35,440 nt of DNA from an uncultured Lachnospiraceae bacterium (GCA_947630855.1 CANRJF010000024.1:1-35440); one strand, 5' to 3'. Numbered from the stretch's first letter, positions 14,702 through 24,295 are shown. The notes: generated by a model from the sequence alone, not told the origin. Made by a program: numbers and translations.

Positions 14702-16900
14702 ATGAAGAACAAATTCAACAAAGGCAGAGGAATTGCTGTCTTTATTGCAACCTTGTTAATAATTGCCGGACTTGGTTATTATGCATATGTGATTCTTTCT
14801 TCCACAGGAGTGGGAGAGGATAAGAGCATTAAACTGGGGCTTGATTTGGCAGGAGGCGTGAGCATTACCTACCAGATAGAGGAGGAAAACCCTTCTGCGG
14901 AGGATATCAGCGATACCATCTACAAGCTGCAGAAGCGTGTGGAAGGTTACAGTACCGAGGCGGTTGTATACCAGGAGGGGGAAGACAGGATTACCGTGGA
15001 AATCCCCGGCGTTACAGATGCCAATGAGATTTTGGAGGAACTGGGAAAACCGGGTTCTCTGGAATTTAAGACTTCCGACGGGGAAGTGTTTATGACAGGT
15101 GATATGGTGGCAGATGCCCAGGCGGCTACCATCACCAATAATATGGGAAATAAAGAGCATGTTGTGGAGCTGACACTGACGCCGGAAGGTGCGGAAGTAT
15201 TTGCAGATATGACAACGGAAAACGTGGGGAAAACCCTTCCCATTGTTTATGATGAACAGGTAATCAGCAATCCAGTGGTAAACGAGCCGATTACCGGAGG
15301 AACGGCACAGATTTCCGGTATGGATTCCTTTGAGGAAGCTTCCACACTGGCAACTTATATCCGTACAGGTTCCCTTTCCCTTGTATTAAGCGAGATGCGT
15401 TCCCAGGTAGTGGGGGCACAGCTTGGAAGTGAAGCCATGTCCACCAGTTTGAAGGCTGCAGCCATCGGGCTTATCCTGGTTATGGTATTTATGATAATTT
15501 TATATTATGTCCCGGGTGTAGTGGCAGCCCTTGCCCTGCTGATTTATACGGAACTGATTATTGCAACATTATATCTCTTTGAAGTGACCCTTACCCTGCC
15601 CGGTATTGCAGGTATTGTGCTTTCCATCGGTATGGCGGTGGATGCCAACGTGGTTATTTTCAGCCGTATCCGGGAGGAAATTGCATCGGGAAAAACAGTT
15701 TCAACATCCATCGACATCGGATTTAAAAAGGCCATGTCCGCTATTGTGGACGGAAATATTACCACGCTGCTTGCGGCATTAGTCCTTGGCCTTCTTGGTT
15801 CCGGTACGGTAAAAGGATTTGCCATTACCTTAGCTATCGGTATTATTTTATCCATGTTTACTGCCCTTGTGGTAACCAGGATGATTTTAAATGCGCTGTT
15901 TGCCATGGGCCTGCGCAGTGAAAAACTTTACGGTAAGGCAAAAGAGAGAAAGGTAATTACCTTTGTGGAAAAACGCGTGGTGTTTTTTGCCGTTTCCATT
16001 GTGATTATTGCAGCAGGATTTATTACTATGGGCGTGTATGCTTCTAAGGGAAGCGCCTTAAACTACGGCCTTGACTTTAAGGGCGGAACTTCCACCACCG
16101 TGCCTTTTGCCGAAAGTTACACCATTGAACAGATTGAATCCGATATGGTGCCCCTTATTTCCGAAATCACAGGGGACAGCGATATCCAGACTACCCAGGT
16201 GCAGGGCGGCAATCAGGTGATTTTTAAAACGAGGACATTAAGCCTTGATGAACGTGAAGCCGTAAATAAAGTTTTTGTGGATAATTACAAGGTAAATGAA
16301 GACGAAATCCAGTCGGAGAGCATTAGTTCCGCCATTAGTTCCGAGATGCGGACAGATGCGGTAAAAGCGGTGATTATTGCCGTAATCTGCATGTTGATTT
16401 ACATCTGGTTCCGTTTCAGTGACGGAAGGTTTGCCTTAAGCGCAATTATTGCCCTGGTTCATGACGTGCTGATGGTGCTTACCTGTTATGCCATTGTTAG
16501 GATTTCCGTGGGAGGTACATTTATTGCATGTATGCTTACCATTATCGGTTATTCCATTAACGATACCATCGTTATTTTTGACCGTATAAGGGAAAATCTC
16601 AAGGGCAAAAATATTAAAGATGCCAATGGCCTGGCGGAAGTGGCGGATAAGAGCTTAACCCAGACATTAAGCCGAAGCATTAACACCAGTATTACCACAT
16701 TAATTATGGTTTTCATGCTGTGGCTTCTTGGCGTGGCAACTATCAGGGACTTTGCACTGCCCATTATGGTAGGGCTTATCAGCGGTACTTACTCTTCCGT
16801 ATGTATTGCCACAGAGTTGTGGTATGTGTTTAAGAGAAAAGTGGGAAAAAACAGAATTTCAGATGCAGCGGTAAAAACAGGAAAGAAGGCAAGAGCATAA
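14702..16900 (+). CDS. secDF: Protein translocase SecDF (fused SecD and SecF)
   Basis: Membrane partner of SecYEG that uses the proton gradient to pull translocating proteins outward. One 732-residue chain contains both halves. The SecD half has a TM at about 10-30, the KLGLDLAGGVSITYQ motif, the large extracellular P1 region, then five TMs with GIVLSIGMAVDANVVIFSRI near 305. The SecF half begins with a TM near 425, LNYGLDFKGGTS near 455, and five TMs with TIIGYSINDTIVIFDRI near 620. Twelve TMs in total. GAGAGG lies 9 nt before the ATG. It sits directly behind scfB, a conserved neighbourhood in Clostridia. Confidence 0.95.
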   Translation: MKNKFNKGRGIAVFIATLLIIAGLGYYAYVILSSTGVGEDKSIKLGLDLAGGVSITYQIEEENPSAEDISDTIYKLQKRVEGYSTEAVVYQEGEDRITVEIPGVTDANEILEELGKPGSLEFKTSDGEVFMTGDMVADAQAATITNNMGNKEHVVELTLTPEGAEVFADMTTENVGKTLPIVYDEQVISNPVVNEPITGGTAQISGMDSFEEASTLATYIRTGSLSLVLSEMRSQVVGAQLGSEAMSTSLKAAAIGLILVMVFMIILYYVPGVVAALALLIYTELIIATLYLFEVTLTLPGIAGIVLSIGMAVDANVVIFSRIREEIASGKTVSTSIDIGFKKAMSAIVDGNITTLLAALVLGLLGSGTVKGFAITLAIGIILSMFTALVVTRMILNALFAMGLRSEKLYGKAKERKVITFVEKRVVFFAVSIVIIAAGFITMGVYASKGSALNYGLDFKGGTSTTVPFAESYTIEQIESDMVPLISEITGDSDIQTTQVQGGNQVIFKTRTLSLDEREAVNKVFVDNYKVNEDEIQSESISSAISSEMRTDAVKAVIIAVICMLIYIWFRFSDGRFALSAIIALVHDVLMVLTCYAIVRISVGGTFIACMLTIIGYSINDTIVIFDRIRENLKGKNIKDANGLAEVADKSLTQTLSRSINTSITTLIMVFMLWLLGVATIRDFALPIMVGLISGTYSSVCIATELWYVFKRKVGKNRISDAAVKTGKKARA

Positions 16901-16947
16901 ATCATATATTGACCGCAGAAGGGCGGATATTAAATTGGAGGTAGAAC

Positions 16948-18186
16948 ATGTATACATTAGAAGATATTCAAAAAGTTGACATGGAAGTGGCAGATGCCAT
17001 TACCGCAGAATTTGACAGGCAAAACAGCCATATAGAGCTGATTGCCTCCGAGAACTGGGTAAGCCCGGCAGTTATGTCGGCAATGGGAAGCGTAATGACC
17101 AACAAGTACGCGGAAGGTTATCCCGGAAAAAGATATTACGGCGGGTGTGAATGTGTAGACATAGTGGAAGATTTGGCAAGGGAGCGGGCAAAAGAACTTT
17201 TCGGCTGCGAGTATGCCAATGTGCAGCCCCACTCCGGCGCCCAGGCAAATATGGCGGTGCAGTTTGCCGTGTTACAGCCGGGAGATACGGTAATGGGCAT
17301 GAACTTAGACCATGGCGGACATTTAACCCATGGAAGCCCTGTCAACTTTTCCGGTTCCTATTTTCACATTGTGCCCTACGGCGTCAATGACCAGGGATTT
17401 ATCGATTATGATAAGGTAAGAGAGATTGCCATGGACTGCAGGCCGAAGATGATTATTGCCGGAGCCAGCGCTTATGCAAGGGCTATTGATTTTAAAAAAT
17501 TCCGGGAGATTGCAGACGCATGCGGCGCCATGCTTATGGTGGATATGGCCCATATTGCCGGGCTGGTAGCTGCCGGGCTTCATGAAAGCCCCATCCCCTA
17601 TGCCCATGTGGTAACCACCACAACCCATAAAACCCTTAGAGGGCCAAGGGGCGGCATGATTTTAAGCAGCCAGGAAATGGCGGACAAATACAACTTTAAC
17701 AAGGCCGTTTTCCCGGGTATCCAGGGAGGCCCCTTAATGCATGTGATTGCGGCAAAGGCAGTTTGCTTAAAAGAGGCATTGCAGCCGGAATTTAAAGAAT
17801 ATGCAAAAAATGTGGTAGACAATGCCCAGGCACTTTGCAGGGGATTGCAGAACAGGGGAATTAAGATTGTATCCGACGGAACGGACAATCATTTGATGTT
17901 AGTGGATTTAACGCCTTTCGGGCTTACAGGCAAGGAGACGGAAAAACTTTTAGACAGGGTAAACATTACCTGCAACAAAAATACCATCCCCAACGACCCC
18001 AAATCACCTTTTGTAACCAGCGGCATCCGTATCGGAACACCGGCAGTTACCTCCCGGGGACTTAACACACAGGATATGGATAAGATAGCGGAAGCCATTG
18101 CCATGATGATAAAAGAGGGGGATGCAAAGGCAGAGGAAGCAAGGGCGATTGTAAAGGAACTCACCGGAAAATATCCCTTAAAATAG
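16948..18186 (+). CDS. glyA: Serine hydroxymethyltransferase
   Basis: PLP enzyme that converts serine and tetrahydrofolate into glycine and 5,10-methylene-tetrahydrofolate, the main source of one-carbon units. The 412 residues are the normal length. Lys228 in [14 protein letters not shown] forms the Schiff base with PLP. Other family segments are [11 protein letters not shown] near the N-terminus, [15 protein letters not shown], and the active-site [21 protein letters not shown] lies before the ATG. The 47-bp gap after secDF is too short for a glycine riboswitch. A terminator follows 75 bp after the stop. Confidence 0.97.
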   Translation: MYTLEDIQKVDMEVADAITAEFDRQNSHIELIASENWVSPAVMSAMGSVMTNKYAEGYPGKRYYGGCECVDIVEDLARERAKELFGCEYANVQPHSGAQANMAVQFAVLQPGDTVMGMNLDHGGHLTHGSPVNFSGSYFHIVPYGVNDQGFIDYDKVREIAMDCRPKMIIAGASAYARAIDFKKFREIADACGAMLMVDMAHIAGLVAAGLHESPIPYAHVVTTTTHKTLRGPRGGMILSSQEMADKYNFNKAVFPGIQGGPLMHVIAAKAVCLKEALQPEFKEYAKNVVDNAQALCRGLQNRGIKIVSDGTDNHLMLVDLTPFGLTGKETEKLLDRVNITCNKNTIPNDPKSPFVTSGIRIGTPAVTSRGLNTQDMDKIAEAIAMMIKEGDAKAEEARAIVKELTGKYPLK

Positions 18187-18261
18187 GAAAAACACAAAAG
18201 AAACACATAATCTTCATAAAATTTTAAGATAAAAAAATTGTAATTATAGGAAGATAGTGAT

Positions 18262-18302
18262 AAGATGGTTACGGATTAGATTCATCCGCAGCCATCTTTT
18301 TT
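18262..18302 (+). terminator. Terminator downstream of glyA, overlapping a possible promoter
   Basis: AAGATGGTT (18263-18270 region) and CGGAT pair with ATCCG and AGCCATCTT (18284-18298), followed by a T run to 18302. The same sequence offers TTGTAA (18238-18243) and TAAGAT (18261-18266) with a 17-bp spacer as a weak promoter for the exporter operon, so terminator and promoter may overlap. Confidence 0.7.
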
Positions 18303-18357
18303 GCAGGGAAAAGTAATCCCCGGGGGATTGTATGGACGCGAAACAGGAGGAACATTT

Positions 18358-19788
18358 ATGAGTAAAAAGAAAGTAGGGATTATTGTTGGAACCGTGGTAG
18401 TTGTGGCAGCAGCGGCGGCGGCAGCATGGTGGAAGTTTGGCGGAAATATTGTACACGACAGCGACGACCGGGTTTATGTACAAAGAGTCTCTGCAATTAT
18501 GGGAACAAATGCAGGTATGCAGAACCGATATGCGGGGATTGTGCAGCCTCAGAAGACAGTGGATATCAATGCGGATTCCGAACGTACCATTAAGGAATTT
18601 TATGTAAAAGTGGGGGATACCGTGGAGGAAGGGACGCCCTTGTTTGTCTACGATACGGAGGAGCTGGAGCTGGAACTTCAGCAGGCAAAACTGGAGGACG
18701 AGAATTCAAATCTGGAAATCAGCGGCCTTAAAAATCAGATTGCGGAGCTGGAGAAAGAAAGGGATGCGGCTCCTGAGGAAGGAAAATTCGAGTATACCAC
18801 CCAGATACAGACGATTCAGACACAGATTCGCCAGGCGGAATTTGATAAATCCAGCAAAAAGCTGGATGTGGAGAAATTACAGGAAAAGATTACCAACTGT
18901 GAAGTGGCCAGCACGACGGCAGGGGTGATAAAAACATTAAACGACCCCAAGGTTCAGAGCAACACCAATGAAACCAGTGATGCCACCATTTCCATTATGG
19001 CCACAGGAAATTACCGTGTCAAGGGGACATTGGACGAGCAGACCGTCAATGCCGTTTTTCCCGGCAGTAATGTGATTATCCGCTCCCGGGTAGATGAAAA
19101 CCAGACCTGGAGGGGAACGGTGGACAATGTGGACACCGGTGAAACAGCCAAAGAGGATAATGAAGACGTAATGTACAGCGGTGAGGACACTTCCAATTCC
19201 GCCAGCAAGTATCCTTTTTATATATCATTGGAGGACACGGAAGGGCTTATTTTAGGACAGCATGTGTTTATTGAACTGGATGAAGGCCAGACCGAGGTAA
19301 AAGAGGGGTTATGGCTTTACGGCAGTTATATTGTTATGGGTGACGGGGAACCCCTAGAAGAGTTAAGTACGGAAGCGGATACCGGCGCAGACATTTCGGG
19401 CGCATATGTATGGGCGGATGACGGAAACGGGAAACTGATAAAGAAACCGGTGGTGTTGGGAGAGTATGACAGTATGCTGGATGAATACCAGATTGTTTCC
19501 GGCATTACGGAAAGTGACATGATTGCCTGGCCTATGGAGGGATTGTACGAGGGAATTACCGTAGTCACCAATATGGACGACGTGGATTATTCTTCCGATT
19601 TATACAATACGGATAACGAAATGCTGGATGAAAATTATGATACGGAAGGGCTGATGGAAGACTGGTACGATACGGAATCGATGATGGAAGACTGGGATGA
19701 TACAGAGGCAATGTTTGACATGGATATGCTTGAGGAAGGCGGACTGGATGCAGACATTATGGAAGAAGAGGCGGAGGTGTCCCAATGA
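18358..19788 (+). CDS. MacA/HlyD-like membrane-fusion (adaptor) protein 1
   Basis: Adaptor of a MacAB-like ABC export system, anchored in the membrane and extending outward. The start is ATG 18358, with AGGAGG 7 nt upstream; a longer frame from 18301 has no such site. Of 476 residues, about 6-26 form a membrane anchor rich in Val and Ala; a lipoyl/beta-barrel entry follows (FYVKVGDTVEEGTPLFVYD), then a coiled-coil hairpin (about 100-185), the second lipoyl half, and beta-barrel domains. The C-terminal 60 residues are very acidic and contain a 10-residue repeat. It overlaps the ATPase gene by 4 bp (ATGA). Confidence 0.85.
   Translation: MSKKKVGIIVGTVVVVAAAAAAAWWKFGGNIVHDSDDRVYVQRVSAIMGTNAGMQNRYAGIVQPQKTVDINADSERTIKEFYVKVGDTVEEGTPLFVYDTEELELELQQAKLEDENSNLEISGLKNQIAELEKERDAAPEEGKFEYTTQIQTIQTQIRQAEFDKSSKKLDVEKLQEKITNCEVASTTAGVIKTLNDPKVQSNTNETSDATISIMATGNYRVKGTLDEQTVNAVFPGSNVIIRSRVDENQTWRGTVDNVDTGETAKEDNEDVMYSGEDTSNSASKYPFYISLEDTEGLILGQHVFIELDEGQTEVKEGLWLYGSYIVMGDGEPLEELSTEADTGADISGAYVWADDGNGKLIKKPVVLGEYDSMLDEYQIVSGITESDMIAWPMEGLYEGITVVTNMDDVDYSSDLYNTDNEMLDENYDTEGLMEDWYDTESMMEDWDDTEAMFDMDMLEEGGLDADIMEEEAEVSQ
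19639..19728 (+). repeat. Three 30-bp units coding for an acidic tail repeat
   Basis: Units start at 19639, 19669 and 19699. The first two code for D-T-E-(G/S)-(L/M)-M-E-D-W-(Y/D), the third for a diverged DTEAMFDMDM. It lies at the C-terminus of adaptor 1, outside its folded domains. Confidence 0.6.
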
Positions 19789-20486
19789 TTCTGGATTTGC
19801 AGCATATTTTCAAGGATTATAATCAGGATAAACTTTTGGTGCCTGTATTAAAAGATGTAAATTTACAGGTGGAGGAGGGAGAGTATGTGGCTATTATGGG
19901 TCCTTCCGGTTCGGGAAAGACAACCCTGATGAATATTATCGGATGTTTGGACCGGCCTACCTCCGGGGAATTTAAGCTGGCAGGAACCGACATTCTTGCA
20001 CTAAAGGATAAAGAATTGTCCAATGTGCGGCTTAACAGCATCGGATTTGTATTCCAGAGTTTCCATCTTATGCCCAGGGAATCGGCGCTGGAAAACGTAT
20101 CCCTTCCCTTAAGCTATGCCGGAGTTAAGAAGAAAGAGAGGAAAGAGCGGGCGTTAAAGGCATTGACCAGGGTAGGCCTTGAGGAGCGGGCAACGTTTAT
20201 GCCGACCCAGCTTTCAGGAGGGCAGAAGCAGAGGGTTGCCATTGCCAGGGCGATGGTAAATAATCCCAAAATTCTTTTGGCGGATGAGCCCACCGGTGCC
20301 CTGGATTCAAAATCAGGGGCGCAGATTATGGAATTATTCCAGAAATTAAATGACGAAGGTGTAACCATTGTCATGATTACCCATGACAGCAAAATCGCTT
20401 CCCATGCAAAAAGGGTATACAATATAATTGACGGCGAAATCTCCCAGGCAGATGAGAAGGAGGAGAAGAATGAAGAAAAAGATTAA
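19785..20486 (+). CDS. MacB-type ABC transporter ATPase
   Basis: Nucleotide-binding subunit that drives the exporter. The 233 residues have Walker A GPSGSGKT (39-46), the Q-loop region FVFQSFHLMPRESALENV, the signature LSGGQ (143-147), Walker B LLADEPTGALD with Asp167 and Glu168, and the switch histidine in MITHD. This set is typical of the MacB/LolD/FtsE-like subfamily of exporters. The start overlaps the adaptor-1 stop by 4 bp, and the last 17 bp overlap adaptor 2, so all three are translationally coupled. The C-terminus is a charged tail of Glu and Lys. Confidence 0.95.
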   Translation: MILDLQHIFKDYNQDKLLVPVLKDVNLQVEEGEYVAIMGPSGSGKTTLMNIIGCLDRPTSGEFKLAGTDILALKDKELSNVRLNSIGFVFQSFHLMPRESALENVSLPLSYAGVKKKERKERALKALTRVGLEERATFMPTQLSGGQKQRVAIARAMVNNPKILLADEPTGALDSKSGAQIMELFQKLNDEGVTIVMITHDSKIASHAKRVYNIIDGEISQADEKEEKNEEKD

Positions 20487-22068
20487 GAAAGTGATTATCA
20501 TTCTTATTGTTTTAGCCATTTTGGCTGGCGCCTGCGTAGGGGGAGTTTTTGCATACAAAAAATACAGAGATGAGAACCTGACCGCAAAAGTGGAATATGT
20601 TTCCAACTTAAACTGGGGATATTACGGGGATGAAGGCACTACTGTGGAAGGCTATATCACCAATGATTACTCCCAGGATATTTATATTCAGGATAAGAAA
20701 GTGAAAGAGATTCTTGTAAAAGAGGGGGATTCCGTGGATGTGGGGACTCCGCTTTTAGTGTATGATACTACCCAGGAAGAACTTCAGGTGGACATGAAAC
20801 AGTTGGATTTGCAGAAAATCGACAACGATATCCTTCTGGCAAACAGGGAGTTGGAGCGTTTGAAAAAAGTTACTCCGGTGCCGGACGATTATTTCGAGAC
20901 GCAGGGAGACGGAACGGGAGAGGAGGGTTCCGAAGCCCCGCTGCCCCAGGTGTTTGTTATGGAGAGCCAGAAGCAGCTTGGTGATGCCTACAATTATATT
21001 GACGGTTCCTCTAACCCTTATGCAGGCAGCGGAACGCCACAGGACCCTTACCGTTTCCTTTGTACGCCGGAATGTTATGTGACAGGTTCCTATCTGAATA
21101 TGCTGGTGCAAAAAGAGCAGGCGGCTGCCTTTGAAATCTGGTCAGGGAACAATAAGGACTTTGGGAGCCTTTTAAGCTGCTGGATTGTGGACGGTTCCGA
21201 TATGGCATCCGTTGCGGAGGATTCCAGGTGGCAGGTATCTACCCAGGAAATGGTGCAGGAAGAATCCTTTGTGGAGGAGGAAGCCCCCATAGAAGATGAG
21301 GCGGAAGAGGACGAAAATGATACCGTGGAGACGGTTTATACCGTATCAGAATTAAAGGACGCCATCACTGAAAAAGAAAACGATTTAAAATCCCTTGATA
21401 TTGAAAAGAGAAAAGAAGAGTTATCCTTACAAAAGCTGAAAAAAGAAGTGGAAAAAGGCACGGTAACCTCCACAGTCAAAGGGGTGGTGAAATCCATAGG
21501 CGATGCGGAAAATCCGGCTTTGGACGGCTCGCCTTTTTTGCAGGTTATGGGTTCATCAGGCATATATATCCAGGGAAATATCGGGGAATTAATGTTAGAC
21601 CAGGTACAGGTAGGGCAGACGGTGTCTGTCAGCTCATGGAACAACGGAGGGATTTATGACGCTTCCATTACGGAAATCAAAGATTATCCTTCTGAAAACG
21701 GATGGTATGGCGGGGACGGCAATTCCAACGTATCTTATTACCAGTTTACCGCCTACATTGAAAACCCGGAAGGTTTAACCAGCGGGGACTATGTGAATGT
21801 GTCCCTTACCGGGGAAACCACTGAAATGCAGTCGGATGCCCTGTGTATAGAAAAGGCTTATGTGCGGGAAGAAAACGGCAGGTCTTATGTTTTAAAGGCG
21901 GGGGAGGATAACCGTCTGGTAAAGCAGTATGTACAGACAGGAAAGACAGTATATGGTTCTGCCATTGAGATAAAAGGCGGGTTAAGCGATAGTGACAGAA
22001 TTGCATTTCCCTACGGGAAAACCGCAAAAGAAGGAATCCGGGCAGTGGAGTCCGATGAAATAGAGTAA
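20470..22068 (+). CDS. MacA/HlyD-like adaptor protein 2 with large hairpin insert
   Basis: A second membrane-fusion protein in the same operon. The start is ATG 20470, inside the ATPase gene, behind AAGGAGGAG. Of 532 residues, 7-27 are a membrane anchor and a lipoyl half follows (EILVKEGDSVDVGTPLLVYD). The first coiled-coil helix (about 105-140) is separated from the second (about 300-345) by an insert of roughly 150 residues holding a globular stretch (PYRFLCTPECYVTGSY and LSCWIVDGSD, with three Cys) and a Glu-rich linker. Lipoyl half two (TVTSTVKGVVKSIG) and beta-barrel domains complete the chain. Ordinary adaptors lack such an insert. The partner is presumably adaptor 1. Confidence 0.82.
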   Translation: MKKKIKKVIIILIVLAILAGACVGGVFAYKKYRDENLTAKVEYVSNLNWGYYGDEGTTVEGYITNDYSQDIYIQDKKVKEILVKEGDSVDVGTPLLVYDTTQEELQVDMKQLDLQKIDNDILLANRELERLKKVTPVPDDYFETQGDGTGEEGSEAPLPQVFVMESQKQLGDAYNYIDGSSNPYAGSGTPQDPYRFLCTPECYVTGSYLNMLVQKEQAAAFEIWSGNNKDFGSLLSCWIVDGSDMASVAEDSRWQVSTQEMVQEESFVEEEAPIEDEAEEDENDTVETVYTVSELKDAITEKENDLKSLDIEKRKEELSLQKLKKEVEKGTVTSTVKGVVKSIGDAENPALDGSPFLQVMGSSGIYIQGNIGELMLDQVQVGQTVSVSSWNNGGIYDASITEIKDYPSENGWYGGDGNSNVSYYQFTAYIENPEGLTSGDYVNVSLTGETTEMQSDALCIEKAYVREENGRSYVLKAGEDNRLVKQYVQTGKTVYGSAIEIKGGLSDSDRIAFPYGKTAKEGIRAVESDEIE

Positions 22069-22078
22069 GGGGGCAGTC

Positions 22079-23329
22079 ATGTTAGAAAATATACGATTAT
22101 CATTTAAAGGCATCTGGTCCCACAAAATGCGTTCATTTTTGACCATGCTGGGTATTATTATCGGTATTGCAGCCATTATCGCCATTGTTTCAACCATTAA
22201 AGGGACAAACGAACAGATAAAAGAGAACTTAATCGGCGCCGGGGATAATACAGTGGAAATTTCTTTATATCAGGGAGACTGGACATACGAGATGGGGTAT
22301 GAGGGCATTCCCACCGGAGTGCCTGTGATTAACAGCCAGGTATTGGATGAAATAAAGGACATAGAAAATGTGGTGGGGGCATCCCTGTATTTATCCAGAC
22401 AGGAATTTGAAGTATACCACTTAAATACTTCCATTTCCGGGGGATATGTTTTAGGTGTGGACAACAGTTATTTTGACACCTGCAATTACATTATCAAACG
22501 GGGAAGGGGATTTTGCGAAAAAGACTTTTCGGAGTATCGAAAAGTGGCATTGCTGGATAAGGATTCTGCGGAGGCTTTGTTTCAGGGGGAAGACCCTCTG
22601 GGCAAGACCATTGAAATTAAAAGGCAGCCCTACGTCGTGGTGGGGATTGTGGCTAAGGCAAAAGAATTTGAGCCTACCATTAACAGTATCGACGATTATT
22701 ATACCTATTCCCAGGATGCTTCCGGGAAAATATATGTGCCGGATTGTACCTGGCCTGTTATTTACCAGTACGACGAGCCCCAGAACGTGGTGATTGAGGT
22801 GGAGAGCACAGATGACATGACCAATGCGGGTAAAAAAACGGCGGATATTTTAAATGGCTATTTAAGCACTACGGATGAAACATTAAAGTACAAGGCGGAA
22901 GATTTATTAAAACAGGCCCAGGATATTCAGGAGCTGAGCAAATCCACCAACAGCATGTTAATCTGGATTGCTGGAATATCCTTAATTGTAGGCGGAATCG
23001 GCGTTATGAATATTATGCTGGTGTCCGTTACGGAAAGAACCCAGGAAATCGGGTTAAAAAAGGCAATCGGCGCCAAAAAGTCCAATATTTTAGGGCAGTT
23101 TTTAACAGAGGCGGCAGTGCTTACCAGCATGGGAGGCATTATGGGGGTTATTGTGGGAATTATCTTAGCGGAAGTAATCTCAAGGCTCAGTGAAATGCCG
23201 GTGGCAATCAGTATTCCCGCAGCCATAGCCGCAGTCGTGTTCTCCATGGCAATAGGAATTATTTTTGGTGTATTCCCTTCCTACAAGGCAGCAGCATTAG
23301 ACCCCATTGAGGCGTTGCGCCATGAGTAG
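22079..23329 (+). CDS. MacB-like ABC permease (FtsX domain)
   Basis: Membrane subunit of the exporter. The 416 residues show the MacB layout: TM1 at about 17-39 with the SHKMRSFLTMLGIIIGI start typical of MacB, a large extracellular MacB_PCD domain (about 45-285), then the FtsX core with three TMs (about 295-410), including GGIGVMNIMLVSVTERTQEI and a C-terminal PIEALRHE. It has no ATPase domain of its own; that is the separate protein encoded upstream. GGGGGCAG precedes the ATG, 10 bp after adaptor 2. The substrate is unknown; relatives export peptides, antibiotics or lipopeptides. Confidence 0.93.
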   Translation: MLENIRLSFKGIWSHKMRSFLTMLGIIIGIAAIIAIVSTIKGTNEQIKENLIGAGDNTVEISLYQGDWTYEMGYEGIPTGVPVINSQVLDEIKDIENVVGASLYLSRQEFEVYHLNTSISGGYVLGVDNSYFDTCNYIIKRGRGFCEKDFSEYRKVALLDKDSAEALFQGEDPLGKTIEIKRQPYVVVGIVAKAKEFEPTINSIDDYYTYSQDASGKIYVPDCTWPVIYQYDEPQNVVIEVESTDDMTNAGKKTADILNGYLSTTDETLKYKAEDLLKQAQDIQELSKSTNSMLIWIAGISLIVGGIGVMNIMLVSVTERTQEIGLKKAIGAKKSNILGQFLTEAAVLTSMGGIMGVIVGIILAEVISRLSEMPVAISIPAAIAAVVFSMAIGIIFGVFPSYKAAALDPIEALRHE

Positions 23330-23379
23330 AAAATAGTGTATACTATTATTGTAAACGCGTGGTATAAAAGGAGGAGGCC

Positions 23380-24267
23380 ATGAACAAGGTAGAAGAATTA
23401 ATCGGATATGGCAGGGAGAACGGATGCTCAGACATTCATCTTACTTTTGGGTTAGAGCCTATGATGCGGAGAGGGGGAAAACTTGGGGCATTAAAAGGCT
23501 ATGGCATGATGAATGATGAAACTTTAAGTGAATGTGCAGACCTGTTTTTAAAAAAAGCAGGAAACAGACCCGGCATCATGGACAATATAGAGGATATGGA
23601 CCTTTGTTATGAAACGGAGTCAGGCAGCAGGAACAGAGTCAGCATTTATAAACAGCAGGGCCATACGGCAATCGCCATACGCCTCTTAAGTGACCATATT
23701 CCCACATTAAAGGAACTGAATGTGCCGAAGGAATTAGAAGAGCTTACCCGGTTAAGGGAGGGCCTTGTGTTAGTCAGCGGGCCTGCCGGAAGCGGGAAAT
23801 CCACCGTATTGGCGGCGTGTATCCACGAGATTAATACAAATGCGTACAAGCATATTATCACCGTGGAGGACCCGGTGGAATACCATCATAAAAATATTAA
23901 CTGTATGGTAAACCAGCGGGAGGTGGGCAGGGATGTGGACAGCTTTGCCCGGGCCATCAGAAGCGCCCAGCGGGAGGATGCGGATGTAATTCTTGTGGGT
24001 GAATTAAGGGAGCCGGAGACTGTTTTGGCGGCAATTACCGCGGCGGAGACGGGACGCCTTGTTTTTTCCACACTGCATATTTCAGAGGCAAGAAATGCCG
24101 TTTCCTATATGGTGGATTTATTTCCTGCCTACCAGCAGCAGCAGATTCGCACCCGGTTAAAGTCCGTGTTACAGGCTGTGGTTTCCCAGCGGCTTGTGGT
24201 GGAGGAAGACCACAGTGAGAGGACGGCTGTGCGGGAAGTTTTAAAACTGGATGATTTGGTTTTATGA
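23380..24267 (+). CDS. PilT-like type IV pilus/secretion ATPase, short form
   Basis: Hexameric ATPase of the PilT/GspE family, whose pilT members power pilus retraction. Of 295 residues, about 1-95 form the N-terminal domain (CSDIHLTFGLEPMMRRGGKL) and the rest the RecA-like core: Walker A GPAGSGKS at 134-141, the Asp box ITVEDPVEY, NQREVGRD, Walker B VILVGELREPET and the His box FSTLHIS. Family members are about 350 aa; here the chain stops after AVREVLKLDDLVL, so the C-terminal helical bundle is missing. A 50-bp gap follows the permease gene, with AAAGGAGGAGG before the ATG. No pilin or pilus assembly gene is nearby. Confidence 0.88.
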   Translation: MNKVEELIGYGRENGCSDIHLTFGLEPMMRRGGKLGALKGYGMMNDETLSECADLFLKKAGNRPGIMDNIEDMDLCYETESGSRNRVSIYKQQGHTAIAIRLLSDHIPTLKELNVPKELEELTRLREGLVLVSGPAGSGKSTVLAACIHEINTNAYKHIITVEDPVEYHHKNINCMVNQREVGRDVDSFARAIRSAQREDADVILVGELREPETVLAAITAAETGRLVFSTLHISEARNAVSYMVDLFPAYQQQQIRTRLKSVLQAVVSQRLVVEEDHSERTAVREVLKLDDLVL

Positions 24268-24295
24268 TAAACTAAAAAAGAGAGAGGAAAGGAAC

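Noticed and set aside
16901..16947. Glycine riboswitch before glyA
   Set aside because: Only 47 bp separate secDF from glyA, too short for the aptamer, and no conserved core is visible.
18301..18357. Upstream extension of adaptor 1
   Set aside because: The frame is open but its first codon lies in the glyA terminator, whereas ATG 18358 has AGGAGG at ideal distance.
23330..23379. Inverted repeat AATAGT/ACTATT before the PilT-like gene as an operator
   Set aside because: Only 6-bp arms with a 4-nt spacer in AT-rich sequence; too weak to support a claim.
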